Assembly: GCF_008705135.1 (NCBI RefSeq)
Contig: NZ_CP023694.1
Coordinates: 1,922,001-1,986,000 of the forward strand
Direction: 5' to 3'
DNA from: Streptomyces coeruleorubidus
GTDB lineage: Bacteria; Actinomycetota; Actinomycetes; Streptomycetales; Streptomycetaceae
DNA: 64,000 nucleotides
Below are positions 54,818-63,109 of this stretch, piece after piece. The position numbers and the translations under genes were made by a program. The stretch's first letter is position 1. Each line of letters opens with the position of its first letter. Under the pieces are notes generated by a model that was given only the letters and a program-made list of their open reading frames with translations, ran no database searches and was not told the origin of the DNA.

Positions 54818-56329
54818 TCACCCGCCCGAAAGGACCCTGACCAGGTCTTCCGCCGTGCGGCAGCGATCCAGCAGCTCCTTGACGTGATTACGCGTTCCGC
54901 GAAGCGGTTCCAGGGTTGGAACCCGCTGGAGGGAGTCCCGGCCCGGCAGGTCGAAGATCACCGAGTCCCAGGAGGCCGCCGCCACGTCGTCCGCGTACTG
55001 CTCCAGGCAGCGGCCGCGGAAGTACGCGCGGGTGTCCTCCGGCGGCGCCGTACGGGCCCGCTCGACGTCCGCCTCGTCCAGCAGTCGCTTCATGCGACCG
55101 CGGGCCACCAGACGGTTGTACAGGCCCTTCTCGGGCCGTACGTCGGCGTACTGGAGGTCGACCAGGTGCAGCCGCGCCGCGTCCCACTCCAGGTTGTCCC
55201 GGCGCCGGTAGCCCTCCATCAGCTCCCGCTTGGCGACCCAGTCCAGCTCGCCGGCCAGGCTCATCGGGTCGTGCTCCAGGCGGGTGAGGGTGTCCTCCCA
55301 GCGGGACAGGACGTCCTTGGTCTGGTCGTCGGCGTCGGCCCCGAACCGCTCCTCCACGTACTTGCGTGCGAGCTCGTAGTACTCCATCTGAAGCTGGACC
55401 GCCGTGAGCGTACGGCCGCTGCGCAGCGTGATCAGGCGCTTCAGGGACGGGTCGTGCGAGACCTGGTGGAGGGTGCGGACGGGCTGGTCGACGGCCAGGT
55501 CGACGGCGATGAAGCCGTCCTCGATCATCGACAGGACCAGGGAGGTCGTCCCCAGCTTGAGGTACGTCGAGATCTCCGACAGGTTCGCGTCGCCGATGAT
55601 CACGTGCAGACGGCGGTACTTCTCGGCGTCGGCGTGCGGCTCGTCGCGGGTGTTGATGATCGGGCGCTTGAGCGTCGTCTCCAGGCCGACCTCGACCTCG
55701 AAGTAGTCGGCTCGCTGGCTGAGCTGGAAGCCGTGCTCGTGCCCGTCCTGCCCGATGCCGACGCGGCCGGCGCCGGTGAAGACCTGGCGGGAGACGAAGA
55801 ACGGCGTGAGGTGGCGCACGATGTCCGAGAAGGGGGTCTCCCGCTTCATCAGGTAGTTCTCGTGCGTGCCGTAGGACGCGCCCTTGTTGTCGGTGTTGTT
55901 CTTGTACAGGTGGATCGGCTGGGCACCGGGCAGCTGGGCGGCCCGTTCCGCGGCCTCCGCCATGATCCGCTCGCCGGCCTTGTCCCAGAGGACGGCGTCC
56001 CGCGGGTTGGTGACCTCGGGGGCGCTGTACTCGGGGTGCGCGTGGTCGACGTAGAGCCGTGCGCCGTTGGTGAGGATCACATTGGCCAGGCCGATGTCCT
56101 CGTCGGTGAGCTGGCTGGAGTCGGCGGCCTCGCGGGCGAGGTCGAAGCCTCGGGCGTCCCGCAGCGGGTTCTCCTCCTCGAAGTCCCAGCGGGCCCGGCG
56201 GGCCCGGTGCATCGCCGCCGCGTAGGCGTTCACGATCTGGGACGAGGTGAGCATGGCATTGGCGTTGGGGTGGCCGGGGACGGAGATCCCGTACTCCGTC
56301 TCGATGCCCATTACTCGCCGTACGGTCAT
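54818..56329 (-). CDS. dop: Pup deamidase/depupylase Dop
   Basis: 503 residues. [40 protein letters not shown] and [20 protein letters not shown] are conserved Dop/PafA elements. Dop is distinguished by the longer loop after the first strand. It converts Pup-Gln to Pup-Glu and removes Pup from substrates. It precedes pup by 178 bases on the same strand and has its own region after the ARC terminator. Confidence 0.97.
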   Translation of the reverse strand: MTVRRVMGIETEYGISVPGHPNANAMLTSSQIVNAYAAAMHRARRARWDFEEENPLRDARGFDLAREAADSSQLTDEDIGLANVILTNGARLYVDHAHPEYSAPEVTNPRDAVLWDKAGERIMAEAAERAAQLPGAQPIHLYKNNTDNKGASYGTHENYLMKRETPFSDIVRHLTPFFVSRQVFTGAGRVGIGQDGHEHGFQLSQRADYFEVEVGLETTLKRPIINTRDEPHADAEKYRRLHVIIGDANLSEISTYLKLGTTSLVLSMIEDGFIAVDLAVDQPVRTLHQVSHDPSLKRLITLRSGRTLTAVQLQMEYYELARKYVEERFGADADDQTKDVLSRWEDTLTRLEHDPMSLAGELDWVAKRELMEGYRRRDNLEWDAARLHLVDLQYADVRPEKGLYNRLVARGRMKRLLDEADVERARTAPPEDTRAYFRGRCLEQYADDVAAASWDSVIFDLPGRDSLQRVPTLEPLRGTRNHVKELLDRCRTAEDLVRVLSGG

Positions 56330-56519
56330 GCGGCCCTCCTTGCCCGGCGGCGCCCTCGGTCGTGGGCGCCACTCAGATACCGCTGGCGCTCGGTTGCGTG
56401 TGCGGTGCCCGTCCCCGCACTGCGCGACTTGGCGGTACGCAAGAGCCTAGAACGCCTTTGCGCTGGTGGGGAGATCATTTGCGTCATTGCGTTGCTCCAG
56501 CCGTGGCCTGAAAAACAGT
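56330..56519. other. Upstream region of dop
   Basis: About 190 bases between the ARC terminator and dop. The dop promoter should be here; no motif is strong enough to call. Confidence 0.4.
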
Positions 56520-56554
56520 CGGCTGCGGGTACCCGCCGAGGGCACCCGCAGCCG
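56520..56554 (-). terminator. Intrinsic terminator after ARC
   Basis: An 11-bp perfect stem (CGGCTGCGGGT at 56520-56530 with ACCCGCAGCCG at 56544-56554), followed on the minus strand by ACTGTTTTTCAGG. It lies 10 bases after the ARC stop and separates ARC from the dop-pup-prcBA transcripts. Confidence 0.9.
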
Positions 56555-56563
56555 CCCTGCCTT

Positions 56564-58330
56564 TTACAGGTACTGACCGGTGTTCGCCACCGTGTCGATG
56601 GAGCGTCCGGTGTCCGCGCCCTGCTTTCCGGTGATGAGCGTACGGATGTACACGATCCGCTCGCCCTTCTTGCCGGAGATTCGGGCCCAGTCGTCCGGGT
56701 TGGTGGTGTTCGGCAGGTCCTCGTTCTCCTTGAACTCGTCCACGCAGGCCTGGAGGAGGTGGGAGACCCTGAGTCCCTTCTGGTTCTTCTCGAGGAAGTC
56801 CTTGATCGCCATCTTCTTGGCGCGGCCCACGATGTTCTCGATCATGGCGCCGGAGTTGAAGTCCTTGAAGTAGAGGACTTCCTTGTCACCGTTGGCGTAG
56901 GTGACCTCCAGGAAGCGGTTCTCCTCGGATTCGGCGTACATCTGTTCGACGGCCGTCTGGATCATGCTCTGGACCGTGGAGGCCTTGGAGCCGCCGTGCT
57001 CGGCGAGGTCGTCGCCGTGCAGCGGGAGGCGCTCGGTGAGGTACTTGCCGAAGATGTCCTTGGCCGCCTCGGCGTCCGGACGCTCGATCTTGATCTTCAC
57101 GTCCAGCCGGCCGGGCCGCAGGATGGCGGGGTCGATCATGTCCTCACGGTTGGAGGCACCGATCACGACCACGTTCTGCAGGCCCTCCACACCGTCGATC
57201 TCGGCGAGCAGCTGCGGGACGATGGTGTTCTCCACGTCCGAGCTGACACCGGAGCCACGGGTGCGGAAGAGGGACTCCATCTCGTCGAAGAAGACGATGA
57301 CGGGGGTGCCCTCGCTGGCCTTCTCACGGGCCCGCTGGAAGACGAGGCGGATCTGCCGCTCCGTCTCACCGACGTACTTGTTCAGGAGCTCGGGGCCCTT
57401 GATGTTGAGGAAGAAGCTCTTGCCCTGGGCCTGGCCGGTCACCTCGGCGACCTTCTTGGCCAGCGAGTTGGCCACGGCCTTGGCGATCAGGGTCTTACCG
57501 CATCCAGGGGGCCCGTACAGCAGGACACCCTTCGGCGGCCGCAGTTCGTGCTCCTTGAACAGGTCCGGGTACAGATACGGGAGCTCGACCGCGTCGCGGA
57601 TGGCCTCGATCTGGCCGCCGAGGCCGCCGATCTGCTCGTAGCCGATGTCGGGGACCTCTTCGAGGACGAGCTCCTCGACCTCACTCTTCGGCACGACCTC
57701 GTAGACGTAGCCGGAGCGCGGTTCGAGCAGGAGGGCGTCGCCGGCGCGGATGGTGACGTCCAGCAGCGGCTCGGCGAGCCGTACCACCCGCTCCTCGTCG
57801 GTGTGCCCGAGCACCAGGGCCCGCTCGCCGTCCTCGAGGATCTCCTTGAGGGTGACGATTTCACCGACGCGCTCGTACTCCATGGCCTCGACCACGTTGA
57901 GCGCTTCGTTGAGCATCACTTCCTGGCCGCGCCGGAGCTCGTCGAGCTCGACGCTGGGGCTGACGTTCACCCTGAGCTTGCGGCCGCCGGTGAAGATGTC
58001 GGCGGTGCCGTCCTCGTTCGCCGTCAGGAAGACACCGAAGCCGGCCGGCGGCTGCGCGAGCCGGTCGACTTCCTCCTTGAGGGCCACGATCTGGTCACGG
58101 GCCTCACGGAGCGTGTTGGCGAGTCGCTCGTTCTGTGCGGACACGCCGGCCAGATTGGTCTGCAGCTCGACGATCCGCTCTTCGAGAATCCTCGTGTGCC
58201 GCGGAGAGTCGGCGAGCTTGCGTCGCAGGACGGCGATCTCCTGCTCAAGGTAGGCAATCTGCCCGGCCGGGTCGTCGGACCCGCGTCCCGGGCGGATGCC
58301 GCGGTTCATGTCGTCGTCGTGGGCTGCCAC
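56564..58330 (-). CDS. arc: AAA+ proteasome-associated ATPase ARC/Mpa
   Basis: 588 residues from the GTG at 58330, with GGAGG eight bases upstream. N-terminal coiled coil (about 20-75, recruits Pup), double OB domain (about 80-220), then the AAA+ domain with Walker [20 protein letters not shown], Walker [13 protein letters not shown], sensor [20 protein letters not shown]. The last residues TGQYL give the hydrophobic-Tyr-X tail that docks on the proteasome. It unfolds pupylated proteins into PrcBA. Confidence 0.97.
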   Translation of the reverse strand: MAAHDDDMNRGIRPGRGSDDPAGQIAYLEQEIAVLRRKLADSPRHTRILEERIVELQTNLAGVSAQNERLANTLREARDQIVALKEEVDRLAQPPAGFGVFLTANEDGTADIFTGGRKLRVNVSPSVELDELRRGQEVMLNEALNVVEAMEYERVGEIVTLKEILEDGERALVLGHTDEERVVRLAEPLLDVTIRAGDALLLEPRSGYVYEVVPKSEVEELVLEEVPDIGYEQIGGLGGQIEAIRDAVELPYLYPDLFKEHELRPPKGVLLYGPPGCGKTLIAKAVANSLAKKVAEVTGQAQGKSFFLNIKGPELLNKYVGETERQIRLVFQRAREKASEGTPVIVFFDEMESLFRTRGSGVSSDVENTIVPQLLAEIDGVEGLQNVVVIGASNREDMIDPAILRPGRLDVKIKIERPDAEAAKDIFGKYLTERLPLHGDDLAEHGGSKASTVQSMIQTAVEQMYAESEENRFLEVTYANGDKEVLYFKDFNSGAMIENIVGRAKKMAIKDFLEKNQKGLRVSHLLQACVDEFKENEDLPNTTNPDDWARISGKKGERIVYIRTLITGKQGADTGRSIDTVANTGQYL

Positions 58331-58576
58331 GGTCCTCACCTCCTCCAAGGGGAGCTGGACGCTTCCAGACCCTACCTGGGCGGGTGTCGATTGAAACCCC
58401 TAGATCACAAAGACGGTCGGGGTGTGTCCGATCTTCACCCTTGCGCTCTCCCTCACGCCAGGGGAATACCCAGCGAACATGATTGGAACCCAGCCGGAGG
58501 TAGGGTCGAAGCGTTCAACACCCGTCAGAGCTGGCCGGATTCCCGATACGGCTCGACGTATGAAACGGCAGGAGAC

Positions 58577-58882
58577 ATGAGCGTGCAGCAGGAGGCCGGA
58601 GTCGAGGGCGAGGCACTGGAGGTCTGGATCGACCAGGATCTGTGTACCGGTGACGGCATCTGCGCCCAGTACGCGCCCGAGGTGTTCGAGCTGGACATCG
58701 ACGGTCTGGCCTATGTGAAGAGCGCCGACGACGAGTTGCTCCAGGACAAGGGCGCGACAACGCCCGTTCCCCTGCCGCTTCTCACGGACGTGATCGACTC
58801 GGCGAAGGAGTGTCCGGGCGACTGCATCCACGTACGTCGAGTTTCGGACAGGGCTGAAGTCTACGGACCAGACGCGGAGTGA
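58577..58882 (+). CDS. Ferredoxin-like iron-sulfur protein
   Basis: 101 residues from the ATG at 58577, right after GGAG. DQDLCTGDGICAQYAPEVFE and SAKECPGDCIHVRRV match the 3Fe-4S/4Fe-4S ferredoxin pattern of actinobacteria, with Cys residues in CTGDGIC and CPGDC. It should be an electron carrier, partner unknown. It diverges from ARC; a similar neighbour is common near ARC/mpa loci. Confidence 0.88.
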   Translation: MSVQQEAGVEGEALEVWIDQDLCTGDGICAQYAPEVFELDIDGLAYVKSADDELLQDKGATTPVPLPLLTDVIDSAKECPGDCIHVRRVSDRAEVYGPDAE

Positions 58883-58940
58883 CTACTTCTCTACGTTCGG
58901 TTACTACTGTCTGATATCTCACACATGATGCGCACGGTCC

Positions 58941-59519
58941 TCACACGCTGCGGGCACCGGCCGGTGCCGAGCGCACGAACGCGCCGTTCTGCCAACGCCA
59001 TTTCGCGTCGCTGTGCACATCAGGGCAGCAACGGGGCACATCGGGCGACGAGTAGCCGAGCAGCGCGGCCGTGACGGCGCCGTCGCGTACGGCGAAGTCG
59101 CTGACGGTGGTGCCGTCCTTGGGGTCGAGCAGGGTCGCCACCACGCGCGGTGCGCCGCCGTCGGCGCCCCGGGTGAGGACGTACACGCCGTCCGGCGGGG
59201 TGCCCATCGGGGAGTCGCAGTGGACCACGGCCACCGTCTCGGGCTGTCCGTCGCCGTCGAGGTCGCCGGAGGCCTTCTTCTTCACCACGGCCTTCACCGG
59301 GCCGCACTCGAGGGGGAACTCCACCGCGGCCGGGTCGGGCGCGGCCGCGCTCGCCGGCGCGCTTCTGGTCTCGGGGGCGGACGGCTGAGCGGCCGTCGCC
59401 GCGCCGGGCTGGAGGACCGAGGAGAGGGCCACGACACCGGCGACGGCCGTCGCGGTGGCGAGCCAGTGGATGGGTCGGGTGTGGGTGTGGGCGAGCTCCG
59501 GGACGGCGGAAGGCTGCAC
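58941..59519 (-). CDS. Secreted protein with a Ca-binding-type DxDGDG motif
   Basis: 192 residues from the GTG at 59519, with AGGAG about ten bases upstream. A signal peptide (about 1-45, hydrophobic WLATATAVAGVVALSSVL ending in a TAA/AQP site) suggests export. GDLDGDGQPETVAVVHCD is of the FG-GAP/VCBS calcium-binding type. Cys residues may form disulfides. No named family. Confidence 0.75.
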   Translation of the reverse strand: MQPSAVPELAHTHTRPIHWLATATAVAGVVALSSVLQPGAATAAQPSAPETRSAPASAAAPDPAAVEFPLECGPVKAVVKKKASGDLDGDGQPETVAVVHCDSPMGTPPDGVYVLTRGADGGAPRVVATLLDPKDGTTVSDFAVRDGAVTAALLGYSSPDVPRCCPDVHSDAKWRWQNGAFVRSAPAGARSV

Positions 59520-59785
59520 TAGGAGTGTCTCCTGAGGGCTGTGCCGGTGGTGGGGTGGCCAGCATGGTGCCACACGTCACACGGCGAGGGAACGGCGGGG
59601 TGTGCACGTCCCGTGCCGGGGAAGTCAGAAGGGTTACGGTCCCTGCCGCTGTGTCAGCGAGCGCCTGCCGGCGCGGGGCCGCTGCCGGCCCGTGGCACGT
59701 CGGAAGGGCGGGCCGTGGGGGGCCTGTTTCAGGTCAAGACACACACGCGCTGGTTCACTCGCCACGGCCACCCCGGACAACAGTG
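59520..59785. other. Region upstream of the secreted-protein gene
   Basis: About 265 bases without a gene. It holds the promoter for the secreted protein on the minus strand and precedes the long TrmI terminator. No -10/-35 pair is convincing. Confidence 0.4.
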
Positions 59786-59836
59786 AGGCGCCGTGGCGGA
59801 GTTCGGACCGGGTCCGGGAACTCCGCCACGGCGCCT
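59786..59836 (-). terminator. Long hairpin terminator after trmI
   Basis: A 19-bp perfect stem (AGGCGCCGTGGCGGAGTTC at 59786-59804, GAACTCCGCCACGGCGCCT at 59818-59836) encloses a smaller GGACC/GGTCC hairpin. It is 28 bases beyond the trmI stop. Confidence 0.85.
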
Positions 59837-59863
59837 GTGCGTTGTGCGGGGCGGCGGGCCGTC

Positions 59864-60766
59864 TCAGCGGCCGGTGCCGCCGTCGGCGTTGGGGCCGGCG
59901 TAGTCCTCGCCGTAGGCGCCCTTGGCGGGGCGGCGGCGGCGCATGGGCGGCTCGACACCGTCGGCGAGGCGGCGGGCGGTGAGCAGGAAGCCGGTGTGGC
60001 CGATCATCCGGTGGTCCGGGCGGACGGCCAGGCCCTCGATGTGCCAGTTGCGGATCATCGTCTCCCAGGAGGTCGGCTCGTTGAAGCAGCCGATCTCGCG
60101 GATGGACTCGACGGTCCGGGCGAGCTGGGTGGTGGTCGCCACGTAGCAGCACAGGATGCCGCCGGGGACCAGCGCCTTGGACACGGCCTCCAGGCACTCC
60201 CAGGGGGCGAGCATGTCGAGGATGACGCGGTCGACGTCGGCGTCGGACAGGTTGTCCTGGAGGTCGCCGACGGTGAGCTGCCAGGCGGGGTGCGGGCCGC
60301 CGAAGTAGCGCTCCACGTTCGCCTGGGCGATCTCGGCGAAGTCCGCGCGGCGCTCGTAGCTGTGCAGCATGCCCTGGTCGCCGATGGCGCGCAGCAGGAA
60401 GCTGCTGAGCGAGCCGGAGCCGACCCCGGCCTCCACGACGCGGGCGCCGGGGAAGATGTCGGCGAACGCCAGGATCTGCCCCGCGTCCTTGGGGTAGACC
60501 ACGGCGGCGCCGCGGGGCATGGACAGGACGTAGTCGGGGAGCAGGGGGCGCAGCGCGAGGTAGGCGACGTTTCCTGTGGTGCGGACAACGCTGCCCTCGG
60601 GAGCGCCGATCAGTTCGTCGTGGGGGAAGGAACCCTTGTGGGTGTGGAAGTTCTTCCCGGCCTCGAGCGTGAACGTGTAGTGGCGGCCCTTGGGGTCGGT
60701 CAGCTGTACCTGGTCCCCGACCTTGAAGGGCCCGCGCCTGCGGGCGGCACCGGTCGGTTCGGACAT
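59864..60766 (-). CDS. trmI: tRNA (adenine-58-N1)-methyltransferase
   Basis: 300 residues. The N-terminal domain (FKVGDQVQLTDPKGRHYTF) and the AdoMet site VVEAGVGSGSLSSFLLRAIG are TrmI signatures, as are YERRADFAEIAQANVERYFG and VILDMLAPWECLEAVSKALV. It makes m1A58 in tRNA. It ends before the long hairpin and is 51 bases from the inverted-repeat element on its 5' side. Confidence 0.95.
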   Translation of the reverse strand: MSEPTGAARRRGPFKVGDQVQLTDPKGRHYTFTLEAGKNFHTHKGSFPHDELIGAPEGSVVRTTGNVAYLALRPLLPDYVLSMPRGAAVVYPKDAGQILAFADIFPGARVVEAGVGSGSLSSFLLRAIGDQGMLHSYERRADFAEIAQANVERYFGGPHPAWQLTVGDLQDNLSDADVDRVILDMLAPWECLEAVSKALVPGGILCCYVATTTQLARTVESIREIGCFNEPTSWETMIRNWHIEGLAVRPDHRMIGHTGFLLTARRLADGVEPPMRRRRPAKGAYGEDYAGPNADGGTGR

Positions 60767-60816
60767 GTGACCAGCCTACCGGCACCTGAGAGGGCCTCCG
60801 ACCACGGTCCGGCCAC

Positions 60817-61005
60817 TAGGGCCTGTCGTTTGGATCAGGTCGCAGACGCGGGGCCTGGCACGCGCATCTGCGGCGTTGTCGTCAGTCGCCAACGCTCCGC
60901 GTTGACTCCCTCCTCCGCCTTGCAGCTGCACGCACCAGCCCCCGCTCACCGGCGCTGAAGAGATGCCGCCGATTCCCCGCGACCTGATCCAAACGACAGG
61001 CCCTA
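60817..61005. mobile_element. TA-flanked inverted-repeat element (MITE-like), copy 2
   Basis: 27-nt arms at 60817-60843 and 60979-61005 are perfect inverted repeats, again starting TAGGGCCTGTCG and set in CTAG. The element is 189 bp. The internal 135 bp has no ORF. Its right end TAG (61005-61003) is the stop codon of the site-2 protease gene. Shares the 18-nt terminus of copy 1 at 9028. Confidence 0.75.
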
Positions 61006-62922
61006 GGAGGGACGGGCCATGGCCTTCACGAAGGCCCGCTCCACATCGGCCGCGGACAGGACGCCGTAGATCTCGCCGGTCTCCTCGACCACCAGGTACT
61101 CGGTCGCCGGGGTGGCGCGCAGGGCGTCCAGGAGCTCCTCGCCGGACAGTTCCGCCGAGACGCGCATGCCGTCGGTCAGGTCCTGGGCGAGGCCGCTGAC
61201 CGCGACCCAGGGGCGGCGGTGTTCGGGTACGCCGACGATGGCGGCCTCGCGGACAAGGGAGACGGGGTTGCCGTGGGCGTCGACGACGACCAGGGCGCGG
61301 GCGCCGGCGGCGTTGGCGCGGCGCAGGGCCTCCGAGAGCGGGGTGTCGGTCTCGACCGGGACGGCACGGCGGGTGAGCGCACGGGCGCGCAGTTCGGGGA
61401 GGTGCTCGCGCAGGCGGGCCATGCGCAGGCTGTTGCCGGCGCCGGTCCAGATGATCGCGGCAAGGATGGCGGCGAGCAGGGCGTCCAGGACGGTGTCCAT
61501 GCCGACGTTGTCCACGGCCTCGGTGCCGAGGGCGCCGGACTGCGTCAGCAGGGGCAGGCCGATCAGGACGGAGACGGCGAGGGCGCGGCCGACCCAGGCG
61601 GCGGCGACGGTGCCGGTCATCGGCTTGCCGGTGATCTTCCAGACGACCGCACGGAGCATGCGGCCGCCGTCCAGGGGCAGGCCGGGCAGGAGGTTGAACG
61701 CGGCCACGATGAGGTTGGAGATCATCAGACCGGCCAGCAGGACGCCCGGGACGGTCCCGGGTTCCACGGTCTGTACGGCGCCGTAGAAGACGCCGGCCAG
61801 GACGAGGGAGAGCAGCGGCCCGACGAAGGCGAGCACGAACTCCCGTCCGGGGGTCTCGGCCTCCTTCTCGATCTCGGAGACGCCGCCGAAGAACTGGAGC
61901 TGGATACGGCGGACCGGGAGCTTGAAGCGGAGGGCGGCGACCGTGTGGGCCAGTTCGTGCACCAGTACGGACGCGTAGAAGGCGACCGCGAAGAACAGGG
62001 AGACCAGGTAGCGGGAGGCGCCGAGCTCGGGCAGCACGCGCTCGAGCTGTCCGCCGAACACCCAGGTGATCAGCGCGGCGACGAGGAACCAGCTGGGCGC
62101 GACGTAGACGGGCACGCCGAACGGCCGCCCCATCAACAGTCCGCCTCGCGGCTCCGGGGGGCGCTGGGGCGCGGGGCCCTTGCCGTCCGCCGAGTGCGCG
62201 AGGTGACGGGCACCGGGGCCGGAGGCGGCGTGCTGGCCGTTCGCATCAGGCTCGCCCGCGGCAGAGTCCATGTGCGGGCCGGTGGCGAAGGCACGGTCGG
62301 GGTGCGCGTCGGCCTCCGGCGGACGGCTGCCGTCGTGCCCGCCCGCGGCAGAGTCCGTGTGCGGGCCGGTGGCGAAGGCACGGTCGGGGTGCGCGTCGGC
62401 CTCCGGCGGGCGGCTGCCGTCGTGCCCGCCGTGGGCGGGGGCCTTGCGCAGGGCATCGCCCGCGGAGCCGTCCGCGTGCGCGTCAGCCTCCGAACGGCGG
62501 CTGCCCTGGCTCTCGCCGTGAGCCGGGGCCTTGCGCAGGGCATCCGTCTCGGGGCTGTCCGGGTGCTCCTGGTGGGAGGCTTCCGGGGATTGCCGGTCCG
62601 GGGGGCCGTCGGTCGTGGCGGCTGCGTTCTGGCCGGGGGCCGGGTCTCCCGGACGCGGGGCGGCCGGGCGGACGGGGCCGGGGGTCTCAGGCGCTGCCGC
62701 GTCGGCCGTCGGTCCGGGTGTCTGTGGGGACGGACGGTCGTCCGGCCGGGGCGGCGGCGTCGCGGCAGGGGCGTCGTCGTCGCTCGTGGAGGTGAACCGC
62801 CGTACGTCCGTGGACCGTTCGTCGGCGGAGGTGGGGTCGGTGGCCCGGGCCGGAGGCCCTGCGTGATCGGCCGACTCCTCGTTGCCGGACCGCGGCTGCC
62901 CGCGCCCGCCGCTCTCGTCCAC
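61003..62922 (-). CDS. Site-2 protease-family membrane metalloprotease with disordered N-terminus and CBS domains
   Basis: 639 residues from the GTG at 62922, with GAGGGG upstream. The first 260 or so residues are a low-complexity hydrophilic region with an exact 29-residue tandem repeat. The M50 core follows with six or so helices, zinc site HELAHTVAAL and the second ligand motif NLLPGLPLDGGRMLR. Two CBS domains close the C-terminus (about 510-639). It cleaves membrane or membrane-near substrates; the substrate is unknown. Confidence 0.9.
   Translation of the reverse strand: MDESGGRGQPRSGNEESADHAGPPARATDPTSADERSTDVRRFTSTSDDDAPAATPPPRPDDRPSPQTPGPTADAAAPETPGPVRPAAPRPGDPAPGQNAAATTDGPPDRQSPEASHQEHPDSPETDALRKAPAHGESQGSRRSEADAHADGSAGDALRKAPAHGGHDGSRPPEADAHPDRAFATGPHTDSAAGGHDGSRPPEADAHPDRAFATGPHMDSAAGEPDANGQHAASGPGARHLAHSADGKGPAPQRPPEPRGGLLMGRPFGVPVYVAPSWFLVAALITWVFGGQLERVLPELGASRYLVSLFFAVAFYASVLVHELAHTVAALRFKLPVRRIQLQFFGGVSEIEKEAETPGREFVLAFVGPLLSLVLAGVFYGAVQTVEPGTVPGVLLAGLMISNLIVAAFNLLPGLPLDGGRMLRAVVWKITGKPMTGTVAAAWVGRALAVSVLIGLPLLTQSGALGTEAVDNVGMDTVLDALLAAILAAIIWTGAGNSLRMARLREHLPELRARALTRRAVPVETDTPLSEALRRANAAGARALVVVDAHGNPVSLVREAAIVGVPEHRRPWVAVSGLAQDLTDGMRVSAELSGEELLDALRATPATEYLVVEETGEIYGVLSAADVERAFVKAMARPS
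62261..62434. repeat. 87-bp tandem repeat (2 copies) inside the site-2 protease gene
   Basis: Units 62261-62347 and 62348-62434 differ at only a few bases. The period is exactly 29 codons, so the frame is kept. It encodes a duplicated GSRPPEADAHPDRAFATGPH stretch in the disordered N-terminus. Confidence 0.85.
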
Positions 62923-63109
62923 CGGTGTCCCCTCGTTCGCTGCTTCTCCCGCGCCTGCCGGACGGGAGGGTCTCGAGTCGATGGTATGCGTCCGTCGAGG
63001 TGCGTTCCGCCCCGGCACCCCTGAGTTTCCTCCGCCCCGCCTCCTCGCTCCTGCCCGCGGCGCGACCGCGGCTGGGTCACTGTCAGTGGCGGGCCGTATG
63101 GTCTGAGGC

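Noticed and set aside
54884..58576. Very long plus-strand open frame that joins the ferredoxin frame (over 1,200 codons)
   Set aside because: It is antisense to dop and ARC, which are clear conserved genes. Its composition is that of a third-position GC shadow. Only the end from 58577 is the real ferredoxin.
62261..62434. CRISPR or intergenic satellite
   Set aside because: The repeat is exactly 29 codons, in frame, and inside the protease gene.
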